DNA of 64,000 nucleotides from Pseudoduganella umbonata (GCF_014192225.1 NZ_JACHXS010000001.1:1018440-1082439), one strand, 5' to 3'. Shown: positions 34,179 through 44,722, numbered from the stretch's first letter. A program made the numbers and translations. Notes: generated by a model not told the origin, from the letters alone.

Positions 34179-36248
34179 TCAGGCCATTGCCGGCACTTTT
34201 TCCGCCGCCAGCTCCAGCGGCAGCACGATCCGGAACGTGCTGCCGAACCCTGGCCGGCTGTCGACATCGAATCGCCCTCCCAGTTCGCGGATGTACTCCC
34301 GACTCTCATACACACCGATACCCATCCCGGCCGGTTTGGTGGTTTCAAAAGGCCGGAACAGGCGTTCACGCATGAACGCTTCACTCATGCCGGCACCGGT
34401 GTCACGCACTTCGATGACGGCAGATTCGTCCAGGCGCCGCAGGCTCACCGTGATGTGGCCATCCGGCGGTGTCGCTTCCATGGCGTTTTGCAGCAGATGC
34501 GCGACCGTGCGCTCGAGCCGCTGCCCATCGACGAGAGCAAACAGCGTGAGATCGGTGATGTCGAGGGTCGGACACGGCTGCGCAGTTGCGTACCCGGAGA
34601 TAGCTCGCCGCAGCACATCAGCCAGCGCATGCGGCGAACGTTCGGCGGCATGATCGCCGCGCGACAGCCGATGCAACATCGCCGTCATTTTCTGAACCGA
34701 ATGTTCGAGCGTTGCCAGCATGTCCTTTTGGAACGCGGGGTTGTCCTTATGACGCTGGGCGTTTGCCAGCAACAGCGAATGCTGAGAGAGCAAATTCTTC
34801 AGGTCATGGACGACGAATGTCGTCATCCGGTTGAACGATTCGAATTGACGCGCCACGGAGAGCCGCTCGGCCAACTCGCCATGCGCCAGGCAGCTCGCAG
34901 CCTGGCTGCCGGCCAGCCTCAGGACGTCGAACACTTCCCAGTTCAACGCAACCGGCGTACGTGGGCCGGTCAGCGCGATGAAGCCAAACAGTTGGCCGTG
35001 CAACATCAGAGGCACCACCAGCCACAAGCCGGGAATGCCGTGCAGCCAGGCCGGATACGGTGCCTCGGCATGGCGCAGCAGATGTCCCGCCACGACGATC
35101 CACTGTCGTCCTTCCAAAAGTCGGCAGAACGCGCTGCCAGTGGTTTCCGTTGCGAGCTGGGCCGGCACGTTCCAGCTAGCGGCAGGCTCAAAGGCACCGT
35201 TACGCCTGATCCACAGCGCTCCGGCCGGGCTTTCCACAAGCGCCGCGACCGCCTGGATCGCGCGCTCCCCCGGTGACGGGCCAACCTCGGACAGCACCTG
35301 CGTAAAACGACACCATTCATTGCGGTAATCGAAATGTCCCTGGTAAAAATGCTTGCTGATGAACACTCGCAATCTCGCCCGCGCTGCGCCGGAGAACAAC
35401 ACGCCGGCCAGTATCAATCCGGCGCCGCACAGGCAAATCAATTGCATCACAGGGCCCCACGCGCCACCCACGCTGCGCAGATACCAGCCACCCGCCGCCA
35501 TCGCCATAAGGTAGACGGCGCATGCCAGCAGGCCCGCGGAACGCAACATCATCTTGCGTGATATGAACAGTTCCAGCTTCCAGCCCGGATTGCGGGCAGC
35601 GGTGATTGCAAGCAGCGGCACACATAATGCGTCCACCACTCCACGCCCAGCCCATAGGTGTGGCTCGACCCGCCGGAACAGCAATGCGTCGCTGTACAGG
35701 TAAAAGTCGTAGGCGAACAGCGTACCGAAGGCCAGGCAGGCGAACTTGATCCCCCACCGCTCTCGCGTGGGCGTACAGCGGTACAACTGTTCGACAAGGA
35801 GGATCCCCACGACGGCAAGCAGCAAGCTCGAAGCGATTGTGGCGATAAGAGCCGGGTCGGCCGGTTGCGACGCGTTGTAGCCGAGCACGATCGTCACCGG
35901 CGCCAATTCGCCAGTAGCCAGCTGGGTCATTGATAACAACGCCACCACCGCGAGCAAACGCTTTGCCGGCAAGCCCGAGGGTTGCAGCAACAACATCAGG
36001 AACACGAGCCACGCAGCAGTCCGAAACGTCTCCAGCACGCGTGCCACCTGCGCGACGGCCACTCCCAGGACGAAATAGTCGTGCAGGGCGGTTGCCGCGG
36101 ACCACGTCGCGGTCAATGCGCATGCCGTAAGCAGAAGACGGTGTTGCCCCTGGACCCGGCGGCCGAGCAAAAGCAGCAACGAGAACGCGGCGAATGCGAC
36201 GGCGCCGATGCCATGGCTGGCCGAGGCAACCAGCGCGGCCCCCTCCAT
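34179..36248 (-). CDS. prsK: PrsK: PEP-CTERM/exosortase-associated sensor histidine kinase
   Basis: This 689-residue membrane kinase has an N-terminal block of about ten hydrophobic helices (1-300), a GAF-like region (about 310-450) and the kinase core. The unusual H-box is TTFVVHDLKNLLSQHSLL; the N-box is HLLQNAMEATP, followed by the G box DTGAGM. This architecture is that of PrsK, the partner of PrsR. The start overlaps the EpsB stop codon (TGATG on the minus strand at 36250-36246), so translation is coupled; a GTG three bases earlier is an alternative. The membrane signal it senses is unknown. Confidence 0.92.
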   Translation of the reverse strand: MEGAALVASASHGIGAVAFAAFSLLLLLGRRVQGQHRLLLTACALTATWSAATALHDYFVLGVAVAQVARVLETFRTAAWLVFLMLLLQPSGLPAKRLLAVVALLSMTQLATGELAPVTIVLGYNASQPADPALIATIASSLLLAVVGILLVEQLYRCTPTRERWGIKFACLAFGTLFAYDFYLYSDALLFRRVEPHLWAGRGVVDALCVPLLAITAARNPGWKLELFISRKMMLRSAGLLACAVYLMAMAAGGWYLRSVGGAWGPVMQLICLCGAGLILAGVLFSGAARARLRVFISKHFYQGHFDYRNEWCRFTQVLSEVGPSPGERAIQAVAALVESPAGALWIRRNGAFEPAASWNVPAQLATETTGSAFCRLLEGRQWIVVAGHLLRHAEAPYPAWLHGIPGLWLVVPLMLHGQLFGFIALTGPRTPVALNWEVFDVLRLAGSQAASCLAHGELAERLSVARQFESFNRMTTFVVHDLKNLLSQHSLLLANAQRHKDNPAFQKDMLATLEHSVQKMTAMLHRLSRGDHAAERSPHALADVLRRAISGYATAQPCPTLDITDLTLFALVDGQRLERTVAHLLQNAMEATPPDGHITVSLRRLDESAVIEVRDTGAGMSEAFMRERLFRPFETTKPAGMGIGVYESREYIRELGGRFDVDSRPGFGSTFRIVLPLELAAEKVPAMA

Positions 36249-37627
36249 CACCGCGCGCCTTTGCCTGACAACACGACCTGCACCGTATCGATCAGAATCA
36301 GCAGATCGAGGAACAGACTGTTGTTCTTTACGTAGTACAGGTCGTACTGCAGCTTGCGGACGGCGTCCTCGACGGAAGCGCCGTATTGATAGCGCACCTG
36401 AGCCAATCCGGTGATGCCCGGCTTGATACTGTGGCGCACATCGTAATAAGCGATCTCGCGTCCCAGCTGTTCAACGAAATAGGATCGCTCCGGGCGCGGC
36501 CCGACGAAACTCATCTCACCGCGAAAAACATTGAACATCTGCGGCAACTCGTCGATGCGGAGCTTGCGCAGCCAGTAACCGACCCGGGTTACACGCGGAT
36601 CGCCGGCGCAGGCCCATCGGGGCTTGCCATCACGCTCGGCATCTGTGCCCATGCTGCGAAACTTCAGCACCTGAAACACGCGGCCATGCTTGCCGACCCT
36701 GTCCTGCCGAAAGATCACCGGCCCACCATCTTCGAGTACGATGCACAATGCGGCCACCAACATGACCGGCAGCGTGGCGGCGCAAATCGCAGCACTGGCA
36801 ACCAGGTCGAAAGAACGCTTGACGAGGGCACGCAAGAAACTCTGGTCGAAACCGCCACCGTGAATCAGGTAGCTGGGCTGCAGCGAATCGACGCGGATCT
36901 GGCTGGCCTCGCGCTCGAAGAACGCGGCTGCATCGGTGACCCGCACGCCACCCAGTGCACAATCCAGCAGCTCCCGCAATGGGTAAGCACCGTTGCGGCG
37001 ATCGCCGACTGAAATGACCAGCTCGTTCGCGCCATGCCGTCGCGCCAGCGTCAGCAACGATTCGCCAGGCTCCAGCACCTTGGCGACCGGCACGCACCGT
37101 TCTTCGTCCGGCATCGGCACACAACCGACGACCTCGAATCTTCGTGGCCCGTCGCGCATGGCCGCCAACTCGAGGCACTCGCGTGCGAGTGCTCCCGCAC
37201 CGATCAGTATCAGGCGCTCCACCAGGATATCGGACTGCGCCGACGTGAACAGGAGCACTCGCGTCATCAGCACGCAAGCGCCACCCAGCACGAAAGCGAG
37301 GCTTGCCGCGTGGCCCAGATCGACAGCAGGCGTCACCTCCATCAATGCGGACATCAGCACGAAGCCGACCAGGAACGCCGGCGGAATGCGCCCGAACGAA
37401 CCGCGCAGGTCCTCGCGCAACTGCTGCTGGTACAACCCCAGGGTACTCATCGCAAACACGTTCACGAGCGCGAACAAACTGCCTGTCAAGTACGCATCGG
37501 CGGTGCCGCGCGGTGCGCCACTCCACAACAGCGCTGTCGCGCTGGCGGCCGCATGCAGGATCAGGATTTCAAACAGCAGCAGAATAAAACCGGTGCGCGA
37601 TACGTAATGATTGAAGATCCGGATCAC
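36248..37627 (-). CDS. EpsB-type undecaprenyl-phosphate sugar phosphotransferase (exosortase associated)
   Basis: This 459-residue polyprenyl-phosphate sugar transferase probably starts exopolysaccharide synthesis by loading the first sugar phosphate onto undecaprenyl phosphate. Four or five N-terminal helices lead into a Rossmann-like CoA-binding domain (about 130-250, with LILIGAGALARE) and the C-terminal bacterial sugar transferase domain with KRSFDLVAS, FRQDRVGKHG and the catalytic-region LRIDELPQMFNV. A GTG at 37627 is chosen as start: it gives the family-typical VIRIFNHYVS N-terminus and has a GAGGGAG at good spacing. A longer frame from an ATG at 37669 is possible. It heads the epsB-prsK-prsR operon. 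Confidence 0.88.
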   Translation of the reverse strand: MIRIFNHYVSRTGFILLLFEILILHAAASATALLWSGAPRGTADAYLTGSLFALVNVFAMSTLGLYQQQLREDLRGSFGRIPPAFLVGFVLMSALMEVTPAVDLGHAASLAFVLGGACVLMTRVLLFTSAQSDILVERLILIGAGALARECLELAAMRDGPRRFEVVGCVPMPDEERCVPVAKVLEPGESLLTLARRHGANELVISVGDRRNGAYPLRELLDCALGGVRVTDAAAFFEREASQIRVDSLQPSYLIHGGGFDQSFLRALVKRSFDLVASAAICAATLPVMLVAALCIVLEDGGPVIFRQDRVGKHGRVFQVLKFRSMGTDAERDGKPRWACAGDPRVTRVGYWLRKLRIDELPQMFNVFRGEMSFVGPRPERSYFVEQLGREIAYYDVRHSIKPGITGLAQVRYQYGASVEDAVRKLQYDLYYVKNNSLFLDLLILIDTVQVVLSGKGAR

Positions 37628-37745
37628 AGTAGGAAGCTCCCTCGCCCGTCCGGTGGGCGCAACCGCCATCACGCTGCGGATGGCTCAGCAATGATGCCGG
37701 GCCCTTGCGATACGAACGTTGAGACCGCGCAAAACAGCCCCAGGC

Positions 37746-37774
37746 ATGACGCGTGTTTGCAAATGGTCTATAGT
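37746..37774 (+). promoter_or_regulatory. Predicted sigma-70 promoter of nadB
   Basis: ATGACG (37746-37751, four of six) and TATAGT (37769-37774, five of six) are spaced by 17 bp, about 35 bp before the nadB start codon. Confidence 0.5.
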
Positions 37775-37808
37775 CATAGTCTTTTCCGCGAAAAATACCT
37801 TTCTCACC

Positions 37809-39422
37809 ATGAAATTTGACGTAGCCATTGTTGGTAGCGGGCTGGCCGGCCTGTCGGTCGCCCTGCACCTGGCCGAAACACGCCGGGTTGCCATCATCTC
37901 CAAGCGCGAACTGCTGGATGGGGCCAGCAACTGGGCCCAGGGAGGCATCGCCGCCGTGCTCGATTCGGGCGACAGCCACGCCGAACATATCGACGATACG
38001 CTGGTCGCAGGCGCCGGCCTGTGCGACGAAGGTGCCACCCGCTACATCGTCGAACATGGCCGCGAAGCGATTGAATGGCTGATTGCACAGGGCGTCCCGT
38101 TCACCCGCGATAACACGGCAGAACTGGGTTTCCACCTGACGCGTGAGGGCGGGCACAGCCAGCGTCGCATCATTCACGCCGCCGATGCCACCGGCCACGC
38201 GGTGCAGGTCACACTGGAAGAGAAGGTCCGCGCCCACCCGAACATCAGCCTGTTCGAGCATCACTGCGCAATCGACCTGATCACGTCCGACAAGCTGGGT
38301 CCCCGTCCGGCAAACCGCAACGCACAACCGAAATGCCATGGCCTCTACGTGCAGGATGTACGCAATGGCGAAGTCCACACCGTGGCCGCGGAACATACCG
38401 TGATGTGCACGGGCGGCGCCGGCAAGGTGTATCTGTATACGACGAATCCGGACACGGCAAGCGGCGACGGCATCGCCATGGCCTGGCGCGCCGGCTGCCG
38501 GGTGGCGAACATGGAGTTCATCCAGTTTCACCCGACCTGCCTGTACCACCCGTATGCGAAATCGTTCCTGATTACGGAAGCGATGCGCGGCGAAGGCGGC
38601 CTGCTGAAACTGCCGCCCGAGGCAGGTGCGGCTGCCGGCCAGCGCTTCATGCTTGCCCACGATCCTCGCGCGGAGCTTGCCCCGCGCGACGTGGTGGCAC
38701 GCGCGATCGACTTCGAAATCAAGAAGCGCGGCCTGGACTATGTTCACCTGGACATCAGCCACAAGCCCGCGGATTTCCTGATCGAGCACTTCCCGACCAT
38801 CTACGCACGCTGTCTCGAACTGGGCATCGACATCACGAAGGAACCGATCCCCGTGGTGCCGGCGGCCCACTACACTTGCGGCGGCGTGGTAACGGACATG
38901 CTGGGCCGCACCGACCTTCCCGGCCTGTATGCAGTCGGCGAGACCGCCTACACGGGGCTGCACGGCGCCAATCGCCTGGCCAGCAACTCGCTGCTCGAAT
39001 GCGTCGTCATCGGTCGTGCGTGCGCGCAGGACATCCTGTCGAAGGAAAAGAACGGCACGCCGTACCTGCCGGACTGGGACGAAAGCCGCGTCACCGATGC
39101 CGACGAGGAAGTGGTCATCGCCCACAATTGGGATGAGCTGCGCCGCTCGATGTGGAACTACGTCGGCATCGTGCGCACCACCAAGCGACTGGAACGCGCG
39201 CAGCATCGCATTGCGCTGCTGAAGGAAGAGATCGACGAGTATTACCGCAACTTCCGCATCACCGCCGATTTGCTGGAGCTGCGCAACCTGGTCGACGTTG
39301 CCGCCCTGATCGTGAACAGCGCCCTGCAGCGTCGCGAGAGCCGCGGCCTGCACTTCTCGCGCGACTATCCTGAAACGCTGCCGAAAGCACTGCCTACGAT
39401 CCTCACGCCCAATCGCCGATGA
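37809..39422 (+). CDS. nadB: L-aspartate oxidase NadB
   Basis: This 537-residue flavoenzyme oxidises L-aspartate to iminoaspartate, the first step of de novo NAD synthesis. It shows the FAD dinucleotide fold [12 protein letters not shown] at the N-terminus, the [13 protein letters not shown] flavin segment, the active-site HPTCLY and GEGGLL regions, and the [12 protein letters not shown] motif. The ATG at 37809 is the natural start. nadA and nadC are not in the window. Its stop overlaps the start of the next gene by four bases. Confidence 0.96.
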   Translation: MKFDVAIVGSGLAGLSVALHLAETRRVAIISKRELLDGASNWAQGGIAAVLDSGDSHAEHIDDTLVAGAGLCDEGATRYIVEHGREAIEWLIAQGVPFTRDNTAELGFHLTREGGHSQRRIIHAADATGHAVQVTLEEKVRAHPNISLFEHHCAIDLITSDKLGPRPANRNAQPKCHGLYVQDVRNGEVHTVAAEHTVMCTGGAGKVYLYTTNPDTASGDGIAMAWRAGCRVANMEFIQFHPTCLYHPYAKSFLITEAMRGEGGLLKLPPEAGAAAGQRFMLAHDPRAELAPRDVVARAIDFEIKKRGLDYVHLDISHKPADFLIEHFPTIYARCLELGIDITKEPIPVVPAAHYTCGGVVTDMLGRTDLPGLYAVGETAYTGLHGANRLASNSLLECVVIGRACAQDILSKEKNGTPYLPDWDESRVTDADEEVVIAHNWDELRRSMWNYVGIVRTTKRLERAQHRIALLKEEIDEYYRNFRITADLLELRNLVDVAALIVNSALQRRESRGLHFSRDYPETLPKALPTILTPNRR

Positions 39423-39955
39423 CCGCCATGCTGCGCGCTGCCATGCCGGACGACATCGCCGCGCTCGAGGCGCTGATCGCCCGATCGGTTTTTTTGCTCA
39501 GCAGGGGCTTTTATACCGAGGATCAGGCGCAAGCGATAACGCAGCATGTGTTCGGCGTCGACACCCAACTGATCCGGGACGCCACGTACTTCGTCATCGA
39601 GCGCGATGGCAAGCTCCTGGCCTGTGGTGGCTGGAGCCGCCGCGCCACGCTGTTCGGCGCCGACCGCACGAAGTCCGCGGCGGATCCGCTGCTCGATCCC
39701 GCCACGCAGGCCGGCCGCATCCGGGCGTTTTTCGTCGAACCGTGCGAGGCGCGAAAGGGATTGGGAACCACGCTGATCAGGCATTGCGAAGCCGAGGCGG
39801 CCCGCGCCGGCTTCGCCACGCTGGAAATGGCGGCCACGCTGCCAGGCGTACCGTTATACCGTTCGGTGGGCTATGAGACGGTCGAGGAGTTCGAAATCGA
39901 TCTCCCCGGCGGCATCAGGGTACCGCTGGCGCGGATGCGCAAGCGGATAGGCTGA
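39419..39955 (+). CDS. GNAT family N-acetyltransferase
   Basis: This 178-residue acetyltransferase has an N-terminal [17 protein letters not shown] start and the acetyl-CoA-binding motif [19 protein letters not shown], followed by [19 protein letters not shown]. It is translationally coupled to nadB (ATGA overlap), but the substrate is not apparent and a link to NAD synthesis is only positional. It converges with the beta-oxidation gene. Confidence 0.88.
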   Translation: MTAMLRAAMPDDIAALEALIARSVFLLSRGFYTEDQAQAITQHVFGVDTQLIRDATYFVIERDGKLLACGGWSRRATLFGADRTKSAADPLLDPATQAGRIRAFFVEPCEARKGLGTTLIRHCEAEAARAGFATLEMAATLPGVPLYRSVGYETVEEFEIDLPGGIRVPLARMRKRIG

Positions 39956-39964
39956 CAGGCGCGA

Positions 39965-42049
39965 TCAGCCGCCGTTGAAGCTCTTGCCCTCGGCGGCCAG
40001 CCGCGCCAGCAGCGGTGCGGCCTGCCAGGCTTCGCCATGGCGGCCCGCGGCAAAGCCCTCGATCGCCGCCAGCACATTGCGCAGGCCCACCGTATCGGCA
40101 TGGAACATCGGTCCGCCACGAAATAGCGGAAAGCCGTAGCCGGTCAGGTACACCATGTCGATGTCGGACGCACGCAATGCGATCCCTTCCTCCAGGATTC
40201 GTGCCCCCTCGTTAACCAGCGCATATACGAGGCGCTCGACGATTTCCTGGTCGCCGATCGCACGCCGCTCAATGCCGAGCTCCTGCGCGCGGGCCAGGAT
40301 CAGGGCATCGACCTCGGTGCTCGGATGCGGCGTGCGTTCCCCGGGCCGGTAGTCGTACCAGCCGCCGCCCGATTTCTGACCAAACCGGCCCAGTTCGCAA
40401 AGCCGGTCGGCCACTTTCGAATATGTCATGCCGGGCTGCCCCGCGGCACGGCGCTTGCGGATCGCCCAGCCGATATCGTTGCCGGCCAGGTCGCTCATCC
40501 GGAATGGTCCCATCGCGAAACCGAACCGTTCGAGGGCACCATCCACCTGGGACGGCGTGCAGCCCTCCTCCAGCAGGAAGCCGGCCTGCCGCACATACTG
40601 TTCAATCATCCGGTTGCCGATGAAGCCGTCGCACACGCCGGATACCACGCCGGTCTTTTTCAGCTTCTTCGCCAGCGCCAGCACGGTCGCCAGCACGTCG
40701 CTGCCGGTAGCACGGCCACGCACGATTTCCAGTAGTTTCATCACGTGGGCGGGGCTGAAGAAGTGCGTGCCGATCACATCCTGCGGCCGGCTCGTCGCGG
40801 CTGCGATCCGGTCCACGTCCAGCGTCGACGTATTCGTGGCAAGGATCGCACCGGGCTTCATCACGCCATCCAGTTGCCGGAACACGGCTTCCTTGACCGC
40901 CAGGTCTTCAAAGACTGCTTCGATGACGATGTCGGCCGTGGCGACGTCCCGGTAATGCAGCGTGCCCGTGACCAGCGCCATGCGCTGCACCAGCAACTCG
41001 GGCGTCAACTTGCCCTTGCCGACAGCACTCTCATACTGAGCACGGATCGCCGTCATGCCTTTGTCCAGCGCTTGCGACGACGACTCGAGCAGCGTCACGG
41101 GAATACCGGCGTTGACCAAGGCCATCGCGATGCCGGCACCCATCGTCCCGGCGCCGATCACGGCCGCCCGCTCGATCGGCCGCCTAGGCGTATCGGCCGG
41201 CACGCCCGGAATCTTCGCCGCTTCGCGCTCCGCAAAGAACGCATGCCGCAGTGCGCGGGATTCCGGCGTGTGGATCAAGTGCATGAAACGTTCGCGCTCG
41301 AATGCCAGCCCCTGCTCGAACGGCATCGTGACCGCTGCCGCGACGGTTTCGACGCATTCGAGCGGTGCCGGGAAAGGCCCGGCGGCTGCCGCGACGCGGG
41401 CACGCGCGGCGGCGAGGAAGGCATTGGCATCGGGATGCCCGGCCTGCCGGTCGCGCACCTTCGGCAGGGGCCGCACCCCAGCGACCCGCTCCGCGAACGC
41501 CACCGCCGACGCCACCAGGTCGGCGTTCGGCGCAAGGACTTCATCGAACAGCGCCGGCAGCTTCTCCGACAGCACCGGATTGCCGGATACGATCATGTTC
41601 AGCGCCGCCTCCAGGCCCAGCACACGTGGCAGCCGCTGCGTACCGCCGGCCCCGGGCAACAGACCGAGCTTCACCTCCGGCAGGGCCACCTGGGCGCCGG
41701 GCAGCGCCACACGGTAGTGGCAACCCAGCGCCAGTTCCAGCCCGCCCCCCATGCACACGCTGTGGATCGCCGCCACGACAGGTTTCACCGATTCCTCGGC
41801 CGTGCGGATCAGCGTGTGCAGCGTGGGTTCCGTGAGCGCCTTCGGCGAATTGAACTCGCGAATATCGGCGCCGCCGGAAAACGCCTTGCCGGCGCCGGTG
41901 ATGACGATCGCTGTCACGTCCGGGTCATCCTGGGCCCGGCGGATGCCGTCGACGGCCGTGGTGCGCGTCGCCAGACCGAGCCCGTTGACGGGCGGGTTGT
42001 TGAACGTGATGACGGCCACGGTGCCGTGCAGGGCATATTCCGCACTCAT
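39965..42049 (-). CDS. Multifunctional enoyl-CoA hydratase / 3-hydroxyacyl-CoA dehydrogenase (FadB-like)
   Basis: This 694-residue beta-oxidation enzyme has an N-terminal crotonase domain (about 1-190) with AFSGGADIREF and oxyanion-hole CMGGGLELALG segments. An NAD-binding 3-hydroxyacyl-CoA dehydrogenase domain (from about 300, GAGTMGAGIA) and duplicated C-terminal helical domains follow, with THFFSPAHVMKLLE and GFIGNRM. It hydrates trans-2-enoyl-CoA and oxidises the resulting 3-hydroxyacyl-CoA. No thiolase gene is adjacent, so the substrate range (fatty acids or other acyl-CoAs) is open. AGAGGAA precedes the ATG at 42049. Confidence 0.92.
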   Translation of the reverse strand: MSAEYALHGTVAVITFNNPPVNGLGLATRTTAVDGIRRAQDDPDVTAIVITGAGKAFSGGADIREFNSPKALTEPTLHTLIRTAEESVKPVVAAIHSVCMGGGLELALGCHYRVALPGAQVALPEVKLGLLPGAGGTQRLPRVLGLEAALNMIVSGNPVLSEKLPALFDEVLAPNADLVASAVAFAERVAGVRPLPKVRDRQAGHPDANAFLAAARARVAAAAGPFPAPLECVETVAAAVTMPFEQGLAFERERFMHLIHTPESRALRHAFFAEREAAKIPGVPADTPRRPIERAAVIGAGTMGAGIAMALVNAGIPVTLLESSSQALDKGMTAIRAQYESAVGKGKLTPELLVQRMALVTGTLHYRDVATADIVIEAVFEDLAVKEAVFRQLDGVMKPGAILATNTSTLDVDRIAAATSRPQDVIGTHFFSPAHVMKLLEIVRGRATGSDVLATVLALAKKLKKTGVVSGVCDGFIGNRMIEQYVRQAGFLLEEGCTPSQVDGALERFGFAMGPFRMSDLAGNDIGWAIRKRRAAGQPGMTYSKVADRLCELGRFGQKSGGGWYDYRPGERTPHPSTEVDALILARAQELGIERRAIGDQEIVERLVYALVNEGARILEEGIALRASDIDMVYLTGYGFPLFRGGPMFHADTVGLRNVLAAIEGFAAGRHGEAWQAAPLLARLAAEGKSFNGG

Positions 42050-42195
42050 GTCTCGGTTCCTCTTCTGTTGAACGGGTCCGGGCACTATACCCGCAAAGGT
42101 CCGACCGTGCTATTTTTGCCCGTGCCGCGTCCGCCCGTTTTTCCGGGCTGGGGTAAAATCCGCCGTAATACCCACCTCGCCAGTCAGGAACCGCC

Positions 42196-43656
42196 ATCGC
42201 TTCCCTTACCCTACCCCTGGAGAACTCCTTTGCCACGCTGCCGGCCGAGTTCTACACGCGGCTGATGCCCACCCCGCTGCCGGCACCGTACCCTGTCGCC
42301 ATCAGCGCCAGTGCAGCGCGGCTGATCGGCGCCGATCCCGCCGCGCTGGTTGCCGATGGCCTCGACGTCCTGGCCGGCAACCGCGTGCCGGACCGCGCGG
42401 AGCCGCTGTCGGCCGTCTATTCCGGCCACCAGTTCGGCGTATGGGCCGGCCAGCTTGGCGACGGCCGGGCGATCCTGCTCGGCGACGTGCCGACCGATAC
42501 CGGCCCGATCGAACTGCAATGGAAAGGCGCCGGCCTGACCCCTTATTCGCGGATGGGCGACGGACGCGCCGTGCTGCGCTCGTCGATCCGCGAATTTCTG
42601 TGTTCCGAGGCGATGCATGCGCTGGGCATTCCCACCACGCGTGCGCTGTCCGTGGTCGGCTCGGACCAGGGCGTGATCCGCGAAACGATCGAAACGGCAG
42701 CCGTGGTGGTGCGGATGGCACCGACCTTCGTGCGCTTCGGCTCGTTCGAACACTGGTTCTACCGCAATGACGAAACGCGGCTTCGCATCCTTGCCGATTA
42801 CGTGATCGAACGTTTCTATCCGGATCTGCGCAACGAGGAAAATCCGTACGCAGCCCTCCTCGAGGAAGTCACCCGCCGCACCGCGCGCCTGATCGCGCAG
42901 TGGCAGTCCGTCGGCTTCATGCATGGCGTGATGAATACCGACAATATGTCGATCCTCGGCCAAACCCTCGATTACGGTCCATTCGGCTTCATGGAAGCAT
43001 TCAATGCCCAGCACATCTGCAACCATACCGACCAGGGCGGCCGCTATTCCTATGCGATGCAACCGCAGATCGGCCATTGGAACTGCTATGCACTGGCACA
43101 GGCACTGGTGCCGCTGATCGGTTCGGTCGAACAGACGCAGGAAGCGCTGGACGTCTACCAGGGCGTGTTCGGCGCGACGGTCGACGAACTGCTGCACGCC
43201 AAACTGGGGCTCCAGGAAAACCGCGACGGCGACCGGGCGCTGCTGGACGAGATGTTTGGCCTGCTGCAGGCAAATCACGCCGACTTCACCTTGTTCTTCC
43301 GGCGACTTTCCGGCGTGCGTTCCGGCTCGACCGACGGCGACGAACCACTGCGCGACCTCTTCATCGACCGCGCCGGGTTCGATGCCTGGGCCAACAAATA
43401 CCGCGAGCGCCTGCGCGCCGAAAACAGTGTCGACGCGGCACGGCAGGCGGCGATGAATGGCGTCAACCCCAAATACGTCCTGCGCAATTACCTGGCCCAG
43501 GCGGCTATCGACAAGGCCCAGCACAAGGATTTCTCGGAAGTCGAGCGGCTGCTGTCCGTGCTGGAACGGCCATTCGACGAGCAACCGGAGCATGAACATT
43601 ACGCGGCGTTGCCACCCGACTGGGCGGCGGGCCTGGAAGTCAGCTGCTCATCCTGA
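42196..43656 (+). CDS. selO: Protein adenylyltransferase SelO (YdiU/UPF0061)
   Basis: This pseudokinase-fold enzyme transfers AMP from ATP to protein hydroxyl side chains and is linked to redox homeostasis. Family motifs include [52 protein letters not shown] and [10 protein letters not shown]. The frame is open from 42169. The family-type N-terminus [19 protein letters not shown] begins before the first ATG, at 42265. Between the upstream stop and that ATG the only plausible starts are an ATC at 42196, six bases after AGGA, and a CTG at 42217. I give 42196 as the conserved end (486 residues); starting at 42265 gives 463 residues and would remove the conserved LENSF region. Confidence 0.85.
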   Translation: MASLTLPLENSFATLPAEFYTRLMPTPLPAPYPVAISASAARLIGADPAALVADGLDVLAGNRVPDRAEPLSAVYSGHQFGVWAGQLGDGRAILLGDVPTDTGPIELQWKGAGLTPYSRMGDGRAVLRSSIREFLCSEAMHALGIPTTRALSVVGSDQGVIRETIETAAVVVRMAPTFVRFGSFEHWFYRNDETRLRILADYVIERFYPDLRNEENPYAALLEEVTRRTARLIAQWQSVGFMHGVMNTDNMSILGQTLDYGPFGFMEAFNAQHICNHTDQGGRYSYAMQPQIGHWNCYALAQALVPLIGSVEQTQEALDVYQGVFGATVDELLHAKLGLQENRDGDRALLDEMFGLLQANHADFTLFFRRLSGVRSGSTDGDEPLRDLFIDRAGFDAWANKYRERLRAENSVDAARQAAMNGVNPKYVLRNYLAQAAIDKAQHKDFSEVERLLSVLERPFDEQPEHEHYAALPPDWAAGLEVSCSS

Positions 43657-43676
43657 ACCATTAACATACTGAAAAC

Positions 43677-44084
43677 ATGAGCGATCAAACGAAGAAAGTA
43701 GTGAAAACGGACACCGAATGGCGCGCCCAACTGGATGCGACCCAGTACCAGGTTACCCGGCATGCCGCAACCGAACGGGCGTTTACCGGCAAGTATTGGG
43801 ATCACCACGAGCCCGGCATATATACCTGCGTCTGCTGCAATACACCGCTGTTCCGTTCGGACGCGAAATTCGAATCCGGCTGTGGCTGGCCAAGTTATTT
43901 CGAAGCACTCGATCCGGAAAATGTCGTTGAGAAAGTCGACCGTTCCCATGGTATGCTGCGCACCGAAATCATTTGCGCCGTCTGCGATGCGCACCTGGGC
44001 CATGTATTCCCGGACGGTCCGCCGCCCACCGGCCTGCGTTACTGCATCAATTCCGCGGCGCTCCGTTTTACTTCGGACGTCTGA
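43677..44084 (+). CDS. msrB: Peptide-methionine (R)-S-oxide reductase MsrB
   Basis: This 135-residue enzyme reduces methionine-R-sulfoxide in proteins. The structural zinc cysteines Cys51/Cys54 (CVCC) and Cys100/Cys103 (CAVC) are present, the catalytic cysteine is Cys123 in RYCINS, and the GCGWPS cysteine (Cys69) may act as resolving cysteine. The length is normal. It follows selO by 20 bp and is followed by yciB after five bases, so selO, msrB, yciB and bolA look like one transcription unit. Confidence 0.95.
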   Translation: MSDQTKKVVKTDTEWRAQLDATQYQVTRHAATERAFTGKYWDHHEPGIYTCVCCNTPLFRSDAKFESGCGWPSYFEALDPENVVEKVDRSHGMLRTEIICAVCDAHLGHVFPDGPPPTGLRYCINSAALRFTSDV

Positions 44085-44089
44085 TCACC

Positions 44090-44722
44090 ATGATGAAATT
44101 CCTGTTTGATATCTTCCCGTTACTGGTTTTCTTCGGCAGTTATAAATGGGCCGGCAGCAACGAGGAGGCAGCGCAGAGCCTTATTAACGGCAACCTGTCC
44201 GGCATTATTTCCGGCGGTGCGATCACCGCCAGCCAGGCGCCCATCATCCTGGCCACGATCACGGGTATCGTGGCCACCGCGCTGCAGATCGCTTACCTGC
44301 TGGCGCGCGGCCGTAAAGTCGATGGCGCGCTGTGGGTGTCGATGGTCGTGTTCGTTTTCTTCGGCGGTCTCACGATTTATTTCCACGACGATAACTTCAT
44401 CAAGTGGAAGCCCACCATTATCTACTGGAGCTTTGCGATCGCGATGGTCATTGCTTCGCGCTTCTTCGCCAAGAATCTGATTCGCATGGCAATGGAAAAG
44501 CAGATCGCTTTGCCGGATGAAGTCTGGCAGCGCCTGAATGCCGCATGGATCATGTTCTGGATCGTGCTGGGCCTGTTGAACCTGTTCGTGGCATTCGTGC
44601 TGTTCAAATCCGATACCGGCGCGTGGGTCAGCTTCAAGGCATTCGGTGTCACCGGCCTGATGCTGGTGTTCTTCATCGCGCAAGGCTTTTACCTGTCCAA
44701 ACATATCAAGGATGAAGCATGA
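44090..44722 (+). CDS. yciB: Septation protein A / inner-membrane protein YciB
   Basis: This 210-residue membrane protein has about six hydrophobic helices. The start MMKFLFDIFPLLVFFGSYKW and the IYFHDDNFIKWKPTIIYW segment are diagnostic of the YciB/IspZ/IspA septation family, which acts in cell-envelope synthesis and division. Two adjacent ATG codons (44090 and 44093) could serve as start. Its stop overlaps the bolA start (ATGA). Confidence 0.94.
   Translation: MMKFLFDIFPLLVFFGSYKWAGSNEEAAQSLINGNLSGIISGGAITASQAPIILATITGIVATALQIAYLLARGRKVDGALWVSMVVFVFFGGLTIYFHDDNFIKWKPTIIYWSFAIAMVIASRFFAKNLIRMAMEKQIALPDEVWQRLNAAWIMFWIVLGLLNLFVAFVLFKSDTGAWVSFKAFGVTGLMLVFFIAQGFYLSKHIKDEA

Noticed and set aside
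37628..37808. A sigma-54 promoter for epsB-prsK-prsR
   Set aside because: Several near matches on the minus strand fail the required GG-N10-GC spacing by at least one base.
42196..43656. A functional selenium link between SelO and MnmH
   Set aside because: SelO here has no selenocysteine context that I can see and acts in AMP transfer; the two genes are 20 kb apart. The shared prefix does not imply a shared pathway.
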